DNA of 64,000 bases from Tolumonas auensis DSM 9187 (GCF_000023065.1 NC_012691.1:1842501-1906500), one strand, 5' to 3'; positions 29,389-39,138 are shown, counted from the stretch's first letter. Made by a program: numbers and translations. Notes: generated by a model not told the origin, from the letters alone.

Positions 29389-30387
29389 TTATGTAGATTC
29401 ACGAATATATAACTCACCTTCAATTTTTATCAGCGGTAACGCCTCTTCCGGCGACACCTTGCAAATCAGTTCAACGGCTTTTCTGCCCATCTCGTCATAA
29501 GGTAAATCAATCGAGCTCAGTCCCGGTGTCAGTTCACTGGCTAACAGCTGGTTGTCATATCCCATCACCGCAATATCGTCCGGAATGGTCAGACCTTTTT
29601 TCGCAATCGCCTGATAACAACCCACCGCCATTAAGTCACTGGCGCAAAAGATCGCGTCCGGTCTGGGTGTTAATTCCAGAAGACGAAGCGTTTCCAGATA
29701 ACTCTGCTTAACCGACCAGTTGCCTTCCACAATCCAGTCCGGATTAGCCGGAATGTCGGCATTCACCAGCGCCTGCTGATAACCCTTTTGGCGCTGGATG
29801 GATGACTCTGACCAACTCTCCCCGGTGATCATGGCGATATACCGGTAATTCCGGGAAATTAAGTGATCGGTGGCCCGGTACCCTCCCAGAAAATCGGCGG
29901 CCACTACTGCCGAAGTAGTGCTGGGAACATCGCAAAAGCAGTTCAGCATCACCGTCGGGATCTGCGGAGCATCATCCAGCGGCGATATCGACTTCGGCGT
30001 GTTCGAAGCAAATATCATCCCCTGATAATCGTCTTCTTTTATCTCGGAAAAGATGGCCTGTTTTAACTCTTCGTCTTCTTCGTAATCGAATACAACCAGC
30101 AGGTAATCGAGTTCCCATGCTCTGGTTTTAGCGGCAGAGACAGCGTTGATGAACGGGTCATGCATGTTCAGACTATTCACCACCAGTGCAATACGCGGAT
30201 GCATATTGCTGTGACGTATATTCTGTTTCAGTGCATACCCCAGTTCTCTGGCTTTATTCAGCACTTTAATGCGCGTGGCTTCCGACACTTTAATGCTGTC
30301 AGAGCCATTCAGGATGGCGGACACCGTCGGCTGAGACACCCCTGCCTCAGTGGCAATATCGCTCATTGTTACTTTCTTCTTACGCAT
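29389..30387 (-). CDS. LacI-family transcriptional repressor
   Basis: 332 residues. The N-terminal helix-turn-helix reads VTMSDIATEAGVSQPTVSAI, followed by a hinge near residues 45-60. The rest is a periplasmic-binding-protein-like sensor (RIALVVNSLNMHDPF, then GYDNQLLASELTPGLSSI near residue 275). It lies inside the arabinoside operon, between the binding-protein gene and GH43, and probably controls that operon in response to an arabino-oligosaccharide. The ligand is inferred. Confidence 0.9.
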   Translation of the reverse strand: MRKKKVTMSDIATEAGVSQPTVSAILNGSDSIKVSEATRIKVLNKARELGYALKQNIRHSNMHPRIALVVNSLNMHDPFINAVSAAKTRAWELDYLLVVFDYEEDEELKQAIFSEIKEDDYQGMIFASNTPKSISPLDDAPQIPTVMLNCFCDVPSTTSAVVAADFLGGYRATDHLISRNYRYIAMITGESWSESSIQRQKGYQQALVNADIPANPDWIVEGNWSVKQSYLETLRLLELTPRPDAIFCASDLMAVGCYQAIAKKGLTIPDDIAVMGYDNQLLASELTPGLSSIDLPYDEMGRKAVELICKVSPEEALPLIKIEGELYIREST

Positions 30388-30425
30388 ATTCTGCCTATTA
30401 CTCTACCGCTAAAATCCGATTCAAA

Positions 30426-30443
30426 ACTCAGAACAAACTGAGT
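30426..30443 (-). terminator. Weak terminator-like hairpin between SBP and LacI genes
   Basis: On the minus strand ACTCAG, a 6-base loop and CTGAGT are followed by TTT. The stem has six pairs, so it may only reduce read-through from the abundant binding-protein message into the regulator gene. Confidence 0.4.
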
Positions 30444-30461
30444 CAGACAATCCGTTGATTA

Positions 30462-31775
30462 CTACAAGTTAGCCAGCATTTCGTTGACCCGGGACTCGGC
30501 ATCCGCAAGGGCCGAATCGATATCTTTGGCTCCGGTAATGGCTGCCGCCAGTTCTTCACCAATGATGTCCTGAATAGCGAACTGTCGTTCAACCTTGCTC
30601 GGTAAACCGGTGCCAATCTTCGTAACATCCATCAGGTTGGTACGCTGTGGCAATGCCTGAAATTCCGGTTTTTCCAGCACAGCTTTGACGCTCGGTAAAT
30701 GTCCGGTACGCGACCACTGGAAGTCGTTGTCAGCCATGAATTTATAAAATGCGCCGATAGCGGCCAGTTCATCCTGACTATGCTCTTTATTTGGCATGAC
30801 CCATGAGTGACCATCAACATAGGTGGCTGCTTTTGCCTTATACAACTGAGGATAAGGCACTGCGGCATAACTTTCATACAGTGCACTGGTCGCTTTATGC
30901 GATTCCGCATCGTAAGTGCCGAGCAACCAGTTACCGTTCAGTAATATACCGCCTTCCCCGTTGGAAAACGCAGACACGGTCGCCGGATAATCCATATTTT
31001 TAGTGGTCAGACCTTCGTCATAGATCTGCTTGAACAAGCTTACAATATTTTTTGCTTCAGGAGTGCTGAGCTGTATGTGCGTAGGATCTTTAAATATTTC
31101 AGCGCCTTGCTGGAACATATAGGTATAGAAGAGGCGCGCGTAGGCAGCGGTTTCGTTAGATAAAATCTGCACGAAATACGGTTTGCCGGTCGCCTTCTTG
31201 AACTGACGCGCCTGTTTCAGTAGTTCATCCGGCGTAGTTGGTAAGACCGGTTTGCCGGAAGCATCCATCAACCCGGCCTGTTTCATCAGTTTGGTATTGA
31301 TGTGATACAGCATGGTCCAGGTATCAATTGGCAGACCATACATTTTCTCATTGCGTACTACACCGTTCTGCGCAGTCGGCGTAAAAACCGATTTATCGAC
31401 TTTCGCTGTCGCCAGAATATCGTCGATCGGCAGGATCAAATCACGGGACTGGTAATCCGCAATTACTGAGTTATGCATCGTCACCAAATCAGGCGGTGTT
31501 CTTGAAGCCATCTGCGCGGTTAACTGATCGTAACCCGGCCATTCCACGGTTGAAACTTTGACTTCAATATCCGGATGCTCGGCACTGAATTTGTTGATCA
31601 GTGTGGTCATGATGCCGCACTCGCCTTCGGCGGCACTGACGTCGGTGCTTTTCCCGTATTCGGCATCACAGGCACCAAAGAAACGCTGCAGGTGTAACTG
31701 TGTCGCGGCAAATGCACTGGAGGCATTAAGTAAAGAAGCTAAAGTCATGCAAACAAAAACGCGTGAATGTTTCAT
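30462..31775 (-). CDS. Sugar ABC transporter substrate-binding protein
   Basis: 437 residues, family 1 extracellular solute-binding protein. The signal peptide MKHSRVFVCMTLASLLNA ends at about SAFA (residue 23), with cleavage before AT. The mature protein carries VEWPGYDQLTAQMASRTPPDL near residue 75 (core GYDQLTAQ). It lacks a lipobox, so it is a free periplasmic binder. With its two permeases and ATPase it forms a carbohydrate importer; arabino-oligosaccharide is inferred from the neighbours. Confidence 0.88.
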   Translation of the reverse strand: MKHSRVFVCMTLASLLNASSAFAATQLHLQRFFGACDAEYGKSTDVSAAEGECGIMTTLINKFSAEHPDIEVKVSTVEWPGYDQLTAQMASRTPPDLVTMHNSVIADYQSRDLILPIDDILATAKVDKSVFTPTAQNGVVRNEKMYGLPIDTWTMLYHINTKLMKQAGLMDASGKPVLPTTPDELLKQARQFKKATGKPYFVQILSNETAAYARLFYTYMFQQGAEIFKDPTHIQLSTPEAKNIVSLFKQIYDEGLTTKNMDYPATVSAFSNGEGGILLNGNWLLGTYDAESHKATSALYESYAAVPYPQLYKAKAATYVDGHSWVMPNKEHSQDELAAIGAFYKFMADNDFQWSRTGHLPSVKAVLEKPEFQALPQRTNLMDVTKIGTGLPSKVERQFAIQDIIGEELAAAITGAKDIDSALADAESRVNEMLANL

Positions 31776-31830
31776 TATTCATTCCCTTCCTGAATGAGAT
31801 CATCTCTCATATTCGTTGTTGTGTTGTTCT

Positions 31831-31858
31831 GTTACTGCATTGTTTAGTTACTGCATTG
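31831..31858. repeat. Two 12-bp direct repeats, 16-bp period
   Basis: GTTACTGCATTG occurs at 31831-31842 and again at 31847-31858, in the 97-base gap between the permease and binding-protein genes. It could be a regulator half-site pair or simple sequence. No function is assigned. Confidence 0.6.
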
Positions 31859-31872
31859 ATTCATCCTGTCTG

Positions 31873-32778
31873 TCATTGTTTCACTGCACCTCCTGACACC
31901 GCGGTCACTATGTGTTTCTGGAAAAAGATGTAGACAAGAATGATCGGGATCGCAGAGAAAATGGCCTGCGAAGAGAGGAAGCCCAGCCCTTCACTCTGCG
32001 CAAAATTGGATTGAGATGACGCAATACCCACCGTCAGCGTGAACATTTCTTTCTGCGTGGCAGAAATCAACGGCCAGAAATAGTCATTCCAGGAAGTCAG
32101 GAAAGTCAGGATACCCAGCGTCGCCTGTGCCGGCAGCGTTAACGGCAGCAGCACCTTCCAGAAGATTTTGAAACGGGAGGCATTATCCAGTAAGGCCGCT
32201 TCATCGATCTCTTTCGGAATCGCCTTGAAAAACTGCGTCATCAGGAATACGCCAAAGGGTGCCGATAACCCCGGTAAAATCAGCCCCAAATAGGTGTTAT
32301 GCAGACCGAACTGACTGAACAGCTGATGACGGGCAATGATCACTGCCTGCTCCGGCACTGCCAGCCCCATCAGGATCACCACAAACAGCACTCGTTTGAA
32401 CGGAAACTCCAGCCGCGCAAACGCATATCCGGTCAGTGAAGAGAGCGCCAGCACACCCAGCGTCATACAACCGGAAACAATCAGACTGTTTTTCAGCCAG
32501 CCGAATACTGCAGAACTCTCCATAATGTTCAGGTAGTTCTTCAGCGTGTAAGGGAAACGGAACACCGTTTCCGTCCCCATCATCAGTTCCTGATTCGACT
32601 TGAACGACAGCCCCAGCGTCCACAGGAACGGTGCCAGCATGAGTAATGAGAGCAGCACAGTAAAAATCAGCACCGCCCGGCTGGTTTTGGTGACACCCGG
32701 ATTATGAGTGACCAATTGTTTTTCGGTATCAGACGCACGGATCTGAAGACCTGAATTCATAACTTTGGCTTGAGACAT
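31873..32778 (-). CDS. Sugar ABC transporter permease, MalG type
   Basis: 301 residues with six likely membrane helices after a roughly 35-residue cytoplasmic N-terminus. The EAA loop reads EIDEAALLDNASRFKIFWKV near residues 190-209, the contact site for the ATPase. It shares its first bases with the end of the partner permease gene. Family: MalG/UgpE-type carbohydrate uptake. Confidence 0.9.
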   Translation of the reverse strand: MSQAKVMNSGLQIRASDTEKQLVTHNPGVTKTSRAVLIFTVLLSLLMLAPFLWTLGLSFKSNQELMMGTETVFRFPYTLKNYLNIMESSAVFGWLKNSLIVSGCMTLGVLALSSLTGYAFARLEFPFKRVLFVVILMGLAVPEQAVIIARHQLFSQFGLHNTYLGLILPGLSAPFGVFLMTQFFKAIPKEIDEAALLDNASRFKIFWKVLLPLTLPAQATLGILTFLTSWNDYFWPLISATQKEMFTLTVGIASSQSNFAQSEGLGFLSSQAIFSAIPIILVYIFFQKHIVTAVSGGAVKQ

Positions 32779-33662
32779 CAGGCATTCCTCTTTGAACGGC
32801 TGGAAACAAAAAACTGCGCCATGGCTGCCACCAGAATGACGGCAAACAGGATCTGGGAAGCGGCAGCAGCAAGACCGATATCCCAGCGTCGGAAACCAAC
32901 GTCGTAAATGAACATCACCATTGAGCGCGAGGCGTTATTCGGGCCGCCGTTGGTCATGAGCAATGCCTGTCCGAACAATTGAAACTGCATGACAATTTCA
33001 ATAATGACGACCAGCACAATCGTGCGCATGATGGAAGGAACAGTGATCCGGAAAAATACGGTCCAGCGGCTGGCGTTATCCAGTGCAGCAGCTTCATAAA
33101 TCTCTTTCGGGATCTGCTGCAAAGCTGCGATAAACAGCATCATCGGCAAGCCCAGACACCACCAGACCGTGGCGACTGCGACCGCAATCAGTGACCAGTT
33201 GGGATCAGACAAAAAGGCGATCGGCTCCATCCCTAACTTCGTAAAGATGTTCGCCATCAGGCCGTCATTCGGAATAAAGACGATGCGCCAGATCAGCGTG
33301 ACCACCGTGACCGACAAAATGGTCGAGGAGAAAAAGATCCCGCGCAGACTGGCAGCAACCCAGGTCTGCTTGTTCAGCGCGATGGCCAGAAACAGCCCGA
33401 GCACGACGAGTGCCGGCACCGTCAGCAGAACAAAATAGAGTGTATTACCGACCGTCTGCAGGAAAATCTTATCGCTGAGTAATCGCTGATAATTAGCCAA
33501 GCCGACAAAGCGACCGCCACCAAACAGATCCACCTTTTCAAAACTCAGGCTGATCCCCCATACCAGCGGGATCAGGATCATCGCGATAAATACCAGCAAA
33601 TACGGCAGGATGAAGGCCAGATTCAGCCACTCACCCCGGTTACGAATTTGATCTTTCATCAT
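32778..33662 (-). CDS. Sugar ABC transporter permease, MalF/UgpA type
   Basis: 294 residues, six membrane helices. The EAA loop is EIYEAAALDNASRWTVFFRI near residues 187-206, and the N-terminal LPYLLVFIAMILIPLVWG is the first helix. It pairs with the MalG-type permease downstream. It overlaps the ATPase gene by 4 bases upstream. Confidence 0.9.
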   Translation of the reverse strand: MMKDQIRNRGEWLNLAFILPYLLVFIAMILIPLVWGISLSFEKVDLFGGGRFVGLANYQRLLSDKIFLQTVGNTLYFVLLTVPALVVLGLFLAIALNKQTWVAASLRGIFFSSTILSVTVVTLIWRIVFIPNDGLMANIFTKLGMEPIAFLSDPNWSLIAVAVATVWWCLGLPMMLFIAALQQIPKEIYEAAALDNASRWTVFFRITVPSIMRTIVLVVIIEIVMQFQLFGQALLMTNGGPNNASRSMVMFIYDVGFRRWDIGLAAAASQILFAVILVAAMAQFFVSSRSKRNA

Positions 33663-34756
33663 TCTTCTCCGTGGTAAGCAACACCGTTGGCATCAAACAG
33701 ATGAACTGAAACTTTGTTCATCTTCAGATGCACTGTTTCCCCGGCACTGATTTGCGATTTACCATCCGTATCCGCAATCAGCATCCGGCCATCGGCCAGC
33801 CGGACATACAGCAGCGTACGTTCCCCTAGCCGTTCAACAAAGGAAACGGTGCCACTGACTTCGGCTTCTGCTTCATCCACCAAATCAATGTCTTCCGCCC
33901 GGACACCTAATTCAAAGCATCCCTGCGGATCCGGCAATTTTGCATAAGCAATGCTGGTGTCGATCGGTTTCATCCCGTCGATCTGCACTGTGGTAGTGCC
34001 GCCGTCATTGGTTAACGCCGCCACATTGACGAAGTTCATGGCAGGTGTACCGACAAAACCGGCCACAAATTTCGAAGCAGGTCGCTGATAGATATCGATC
34101 GGTGTACCGATTTGTTCAATCCGGGTGTTATTCAGCACCACGATACGATCGGCCAGTGTCATCGCTTCCACCTGATCATGGGTAACGAAAATCATGGTGG
34201 CTTTTACGCGCTGATGCAGTTGCGCCAGCTCAATACGGGTACGGCCACGCAATGCGGCATCCAGGTTGGAAAGTGGTTCGTCAAACAGGAACGCTTTCGG
34301 TTCTCTGACAATCGCCCGCCCGATCGCCACACGCTGGCGCTGACCACCGGAAAGCTCAGCGGGTTTGCGTTTCAGCAGGTGCGTCATTTCCAGCATTTCT
34401 GCGGCCGACTTGATTCTGGTGCGGATCACATCCGGATCAGTACCAATATTTTTCAGCCCGAATGCCATGTTGTCTTCCACGGTCATATGCGGATACAACG
34501 CATAATTCTGGAACACCATCGACACATCGCGTTTGCCGGGCGGCAGCACATCAAGGCGATTCTGATCCATCCAAATCTCACCGTCACTGATACTTTCCAG
34601 GCCGGCGATCATGCGCAGCAAAGTGGATTTGCCACAGCCTGACGGGCCTAGAAAAACAATGAACTCACTCGGTTCAATCGAGAAGGATATGTCATCCAAA
34701 ATCGTTAAATCATTGTAGCGCTTAGTTAAATTTCTAATTTCGATAGCCGATGACAT
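33659..34756 (-). CDS. Sugar ABC transporter ATPase, MalK/UgpC/MsmK type
   Basis: 365 residues. Walker A GPSGCGKST lies near residue 38, the Q-loop in VFQNYALYPHMTVEDN near residue 81, the signature LSGGQRQRVAIGRA near residue 134 and Walker B FLFDEPLSNLD near residue 155. The C-terminal 130 residues form the TOBE/regulatory domain. A dedicated ATPase within the operon contrasts with Bacillus, where araNPQ borrows the shared MsmX. Confidence 0.93.
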   Translation of the reverse strand: MSSAIEIRNLTKRYNDLTILDDISFSIEPSEFIVFLGPSGCGKSTLLRMIAGLESISDGEIWMDQNRLDVLPPGKRDVSMVFQNYALYPHMTVEDNMAFGLKNIGTDPDVIRTRIKSAAEMLEMTHLLKRKPAELSGGQRQRVAIGRAIVREPKAFLFDEPLSNLDAALRGRTRIELAQLHQRVKATMIFVTHDQVEAMTLADRIVVLNNTRIEQIGTPIDIYQRPASKFVAGFVGTPAMNFVNVAALTNDGGTTTVQIDGMKPIDTSIAYAKLPDPQGCFELGVRAEDIDLVDEAEAEVSGTVSFVERLGERTLLYVRLADGRMLIADTDGKSQISAGETVHLKMNKVSVHLFDANGVAYHGEE

Positions 34757-34761
34757 AACGT

Positions 34762-36273
34762 TTATTCCTTTAACTGGATGAAATGATAGGAAAGAGGCGC
34801 AACAGAAATCTCAATCTGCTGATTGTCGATAACCGGAGCCTCGCCTTTATCGGGTCTGATACGATCCGGAAACTGGCTGGAGTTGCAGCTTTGCAGATCG
34901 TGACCACTAAGAGTCTGATGCGCACTTACGTGCAAATTCTGAAATTGCTGAAATTCGGTACGCAGAGAGATGTGTTCACTTTCATGGCGGTTAACAATGA
35001 ATAAATTGAGTGTTTTCTCTTCTTCATTGTAAACGGCGGACATATCGATATACGGCACGTCACTCGCCCATTCCACCGCATAGCAAGGGCTGTGAATGTC
35101 TAACTGCAATGCGTTGCCGCGTGCATGTAATGACGCCAGCTTAAAAGGATGGAAAATGGTCTGCCGCCAGGCTGCACCACCTTCCTCTGTCATGATCGGC
35201 GCAATCACATTGACCAGCTGAGCGAGACAGGCAATTTTGACGATATCGCTTTTGCGGATAAAACTGTTGATCAGACAAGCAACCAGCAGCGCATCTTCAA
35301 AGTTGTAGATATCTTCCAGAATGGCGGGCGCATGCGGCCAGCCTTCCTGACCTGACAATATCTTCTTGTCTTGTTCCTCTGAGTGATACCAGACATTCCA
35401 CTCATCAAAACTGATATAAATCTGTTTATCGGAATACTTCTTCGCCTTCACATAATTGATGGTGGACGCAACGGTATCGATGTAGCGTTCCATCCGCAGG
35501 GATTGCGCCAGAAAGCGTGCTGTATTGCTTTCGTGGTTTTTGAAATACATATGCAGAGAAATGTAATCAACCGCATCGTAGGTGTGTTCCAGCACCGTTT
35601 TTTCCCACTCAGGAAACGTCGGCATATCCGGACTGGAAGAACCACACACCACCAGTTCCAGATTTCTGTCAAATGCCCGCATCGCTTTCGCGGTTTCATA
35701 AGCGATACGACCATATTCATCAGCCGTTTTTTGACCAATCTGCCACGGGCCATCCATCTCATTACCCAGACACCAGGTTTTGACACCCCAGGGTTGTTCG
35801 CGGCCATTCTTACGACGTAAATCAGACCAGTAAGATCCTTGCGGATGGTTTACATATTCCAGAAAGTTGCGGGCATCGCTTAAGCCTCTCGAACCCAGAT
35901 TCACCGCCAGCATCATTTCACTGCCTACCGTTTCGGCCCAGTTGGCAAATTCATGGATACCGATCTGATTGGATTCACTGGAGTGCCATGCCAGATCTAA
36001 ACGGGTTGGTCGCTGCGCCTTCGGGCCAATGCCATCTTCCCAGTTGTAGGCCGAGACAAAATTTCCGCCCGGATAACGCACCACCGGAACCTGTAATTCC
36101 TTCACCAGTTCGATCACATCGCCACGAAATCCCTCCTGATTGGCAGAAGGATGCTCAGGTTCGTAAATACCAGAATATATCGCACGCCCCATATGTTCGA
36201 TGAACGAACCGAAGATTCGTTTATCAACTTCCGATATGACAGAATTTTTGTTTACTGTAACCAAGACTTCCAT
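34762..36273 (-). CDS. abfA: Alpha-L-arabinofuranosidase, GH51
   Basis: 503 residues from ATG 36273 (MEVLVTVNKNSVISEVDKRI), with GGAG 6 bases upstream; an in-frame TTG 12 bases earlier overlaps the ribosome site. Acid/base E172 is in WCLGNEMDGPW and nucleophile E291 in ISFDEWNVWY. GIYEPEHPSAN and VRYPGGNFVSAYNWEDGIGP are family signatures. There is no signal peptide, so it releases arabinose from imported oligosaccharides in the cytoplasm. It is the first gene of the transporter operon. Confidence 0.94.
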   Translation of the reverse strand: MEVLVTVNKNSVISEVDKRIFGSFIEHMGRAIYSGIYEPEHPSANQEGFRGDVIELVKELQVPVVRYPGGNFVSAYNWEDGIGPKAQRPTRLDLAWHSSESNQIGIHEFANWAETVGSEMMLAVNLGSRGLSDARNFLEYVNHPQGSYWSDLRRKNGREQPWGVKTWCLGNEMDGPWQIGQKTADEYGRIAYETAKAMRAFDRNLELVVCGSSSPDMPTFPEWEKTVLEHTYDAVDYISLHMYFKNHESNTARFLAQSLRMERYIDTVASTINYVKAKKYSDKQIYISFDEWNVWYHSEEQDKKILSGQEGWPHAPAILEDIYNFEDALLVACLINSFIRKSDIVKIACLAQLVNVIAPIMTEEGGAAWRQTIFHPFKLASLHARGNALQLDIHSPCYAVEWASDVPYIDMSAVYNEEEKTLNLFIVNRHESEHISLRTEFQQFQNLHVSAHQTLSGHDLQSCNSSQFPDRIRPDKGEAPVIDNQQIEISVAPLSYHFIQLKE

Positions 36274-36321
36274 GACCTGCTCCAATCGTGAGTTTGCAGT
36301 CAGAATTGCCCGAAAGCAGCA

Positions 36322-36337
36322 ACTAATAATTATTAGT
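36322..36337. promoter_or_regulatory. 16-bp perfect palindrome upstream of abfA
   Basis: ACTAATAATTATTAGT lies 49 bases before the abfA ATG, where an operator overlapping the promoter would be expected. It is a candidate site for the LacI-type regulator of the operon, inferred from position and symmetry only. Confidence 0.4.
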
Positions 36338-36373
36338 AATAATGTTAGTAGACTTATTTTCTCAGCAATCCCG

Positions 36374-36387
36374 TGTTTTCAGAAACA
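36374..36387. promoter_or_regulatory. Second inverted repeat upstream of abfA
   Basis: TGTTT-TCAG-AAACA, a 5-bp inverted repeat about 100 bases before the abfA start. Half-sites like TGTTT/AAACA are common in LacI-family operators. The rest of 36388-36573 is AT-rich with no gene seen. Confidence 0.35.
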
Positions 36388-36573
36388 GGAGACAAATCAC
36401 AATTACTGGTGAAAAAACACGCGTTGGGAGGGATATACAGAACAAACAGAGTTCAAAAGGAACCAGTGGAATTTTTATGCAGTTGAAAAATCCATATTTT
36501 CGACAAAAGACAAAAGCGGATTCTAAAGAGACCCAAACGTAGTGGGAAATGACGCTCAGCGAATATCAGAAAT

Positions 36574-36604
36574 AAAAAAGGTGAACCCACAATATGGGCT
36601 CACC
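36574..36604 (-). terminator. Intrinsic terminator of the GH3 gene
   Basis: On the minus strand GGTGAGCCCA pairs with TGGGTTCACC around a 5-base loop and is followed by six T, 21 bases after the GH3 stop. It separates the GH3 gene from the abfA operon. Confidence 0.88.
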
Positions 36605-36624
36605 AAGAGGACTAAAGAGTTATC

Positions 36625-39138
36625 TTATTCACTTACATTAACGAAAGACTTATCCGCAAAATTAGGCTGAAGTTGCAACGCACCCGGAGTTGTGTTTTCT
36701 ACAACAATCTCTTTATCAACAGAGAAGGTGATTGGTTCAACCGCAGACACATCTGATGATGAAGCTACGTAAACCTTATAAACACCCGGTTCAACGATCC
36801 ACTGGTTATGGGCTTCGTCAAAGCTGGCCAGAGTTTCTGCTGAAATGTTGAACGTCAGCTGCTGCGCAGCACCCGATTCCAGCTTGTCAGTCTTGGCGAA
36901 AGCTTTCAGCTCAATCTCTGGTTTTTTCAGCTTCACTTCCGGCGCATTAACATAAACCTGAGCAACTTCCTTACCAGCTACAGAGCCCGTGTTAGTCACG
37001 TTGGTCGTGATGGTCACACTGCCTGTTTTACCCTGACCGTTTAAGGTGTTATTCGCTACAGCAGAATTGCCGAAGCTAAAAGTGGTGTAGGACAGACCGA
37101 AACCGAACGGATACGAGACGCCCTTTTTAAAGGTATGGTAATAACGATAACCGACGTAAATGTCTTCGTTATAGTACTGGTTATAATCCGCCAATTTAGG
37201 TGTGATTGATGTATCTACATTTGGATCAACAGGACCTGCGTTGTCATAGGTACTTTCTGTCACACCCGGGAAAGTAGTAGATGAAGGCACATCGGCATAG
37301 CTGGCAGGGAATGTCTGCGCCAGCTTACCGCTTGGGCTGACAACACCCGCGATAATGTCTGCAATCGCATTACCCGCTTCCTGACCTGGCTGATAAGCCA
37401 ACAGAATACCGTCAACCTTATCTTTCCAGGCAGTGGTATCAATAACACCACCGATGTTCAGAATCACCACCACTTTCTTGCTCTGAGCATGGAATGCGGT
37501 TGTTACATTATCAATTAACGCCGTTTCAGTTGGTGTTAACAGATAATCACCTTCTGCGGCAGTACGATCGGTACCCTCCCCGGCATTACGTGAAATCGTA
37601 ATAACAGCAACGTCACTGGATAAAGCAGCAGCATTAATTTGTTCAACCGAAACTTCAGGCTCCGGACAGGCAATAACTTCCGAGACACCAAACGTATCCG
37701 TTGTCACCGTTTTATTAGCACTGAAGAATTCCTGATAGAAAGTGCCTATCTCTTCATCAATGGCATATTTTTCTGCCAGACCATCATAAATATTTTTGAT
37801 ATAAGGTGAATGCACATCGCCACTACCAGTACCACCCTTAAAGGTATTTATCTGACCGATACCAAATGAGGCCATTTTTTGTGACATTGCGATAGGCAAT
37901 GCTGAACCATCATTTTTCAACAACACCATGCCTTCCTCAGCAGCTTGTTTAGCTATCTGAGCGTGACCGTTTAAATCAGGATTATTTGAATATTGGTAAT
38001 TCTGTCCTGATGGCGCTTTGAGAACTTGCGTTAAAGTGCGAACCACATCCCGGTTGATGATTTCATCACTCAACTGGTTATTCTTGTGAGCATCCTGCAA
38101 TACGGTTAACCAGTCAGCGCCTCTGAAGATGCGATAGGCTCCGCCTGGCTGGATCACATCAGTACCCGCTTTTACCAGCGCTACCGGATCCCAGCCTGAC
38201 CACCAGTCACTCATCGCGAAACCATTGAATTTCCATTCATCACGCAGAATATTCGTCATCAGGTCTGTTCGTTCGCCTGCGTTGACACCATTAATAGAGT
38301 TATAAGAGGTCATCAATGCCCAGGGACGAGATTTTTCAACCGTATATTGAAAACCACGCAAATAGATTTCACGCAGTGCACGTGGTGTGACAACCGCATT
38401 CACTGTTCTGCGGTTTGTCTCTGAGTTATTGGCCGCGAAATGTTTAATCGTTGCACCAATACCCTCACTCTGAGCACCGTCTACAACGGCGGCTGCAATC
38501 ACACCCGAAATAAGCGGATCTTCAGAATAATACTCAAAGTTACGGCCGTTTAACGGATTTCGCTGAATATTCAATCCTGGTGCCAACCAGAAATCAACGC
38601 CATATTCTTTGGCTTCATTACCAGCCGCTTCACCAACTTCTTTAGCCAGTTCCGCGTTCCAGGTTGACGCTAATAATGTTCCGGTCGGAAAAGCGGTCGC
38701 GTAATAAGTACCGGATTCAGGATCCAGACCTTCCTGACCTTCACGTGTCGGATAAATACGAATGCCCGCCGGACCATCAACCAGCTTGGCTGCAGGAATA
38801 TCAAGACCCGTCGCTTCGTTGTAAACACCATTGATATATCCGGCCGCCCCCGGAACAATTTTTTTCACGTTGGAGATCTGCGAATAATCAGTACCATATG
38901 TTCTTGAATTATTACTGCCCGGGGTAGTGGTATATCCTGGGCCGATCAACATTTTAATCTTTTCATCGACAGTCATTTTGGCAACCAAACCTTCTGCCAT
39001 CGATTTATAATATGCATCATCTTTAACTGTAGATGTCGATTTATCAGATGAGTTGTCATTACAGCCAGTAATAACACCAGATATTGCGATTGCAACAGCC
39101 ATTGTCACTATGGACAGCTTTGGTTTAAACCCTGTCAT
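36625..39138 (-). CDS. GH3-family glycosidase, predicted lipoprotein
   Basis: 837 residues. Residues 1-26 look like a lipoprotein signal (hydrophobic run, then VITGC with acylated C26), so it is probably membrane-anchored on the periplasmic side. The GH3 N-domain carries KHFAANNSE near residue 232 and the nucleophile D311 in FAMSDWWSG. The C-terminal domain and a fibronectin-III-like region (from about 690) follow. Beta-glucosidase is the default name; beta-xylosidase or arabinosidase is possible given the neighbours. Confidence 0.85.
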   Translation of the reverse strand: MTGFKPKLSIVTMAVAIAISGVITGCNDNSSDKSTSTVKDDAYYKSMAEGLVAKMTVDEKIKMLIGPGYTTTPGSNNSRTYGTDYSQISNVKKIVPGAAGYINGVYNEATGLDIPAAKLVDGPAGIRIYPTREGQEGLDPESGTYYATAFPTGTLLASTWNAELAKEVGEAAGNEAKEYGVDFWLAPGLNIQRNPLNGRNFEYYSEDPLISGVIAAAVVDGAQSEGIGATIKHFAANNSETNRRTVNAVVTPRALREIYLRGFQYTVEKSRPWALMTSYNSINGVNAGERTDLMTNILRDEWKFNGFAMSDWWSGWDPVALVKAGTDVIQPGGAYRIFRGADWLTVLQDAHKNNQLSDEIINRDVVRTLTQVLKAPSGQNYQYSNNPDLNGHAQIAKQAAEEGMVLLKNDGSALPIAMSQKMASFGIGQINTFKGGTGSGDVHSPYIKNIYDGLAEKYAIDEEIGTFYQEFFSANKTVTTDTFGVSEVIACPEPEVSVEQINAAALSSDVAVITISRNAGEGTDRTAAEGDYLLTPTETALIDNVTTAFHAQSKKVVVILNIGGVIDTTAWKDKVDGILLAYQPGQEAGNAIADIIAGVVSPSGKLAQTFPASYADVPSSTTFPGVTESTYDNAGPVDPNVDTSITPKLADYNQYYNEDIYVGYRYYHTFKKGVSYPFGFGLSYTTFSFGNSAVANNTLNGQGKTGSVTITTNVTNTGSVAGKEVAQVYVNAPEVKLKKPEIELKAFAKTDKLESGAAQQLTFNISAETLASFDEAHNQWIVEPGVYKVYVASSSDVSAVEPITFSVDKEIVVENTTPGALQLQPNFADKSFVNVSE

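Noticed and set aside
35448-35807. 119-codon frame inside the GH51 gene
   Set aside because: Same-strand frame-shifted shadow of a gene with both catalytic glutamates intact.
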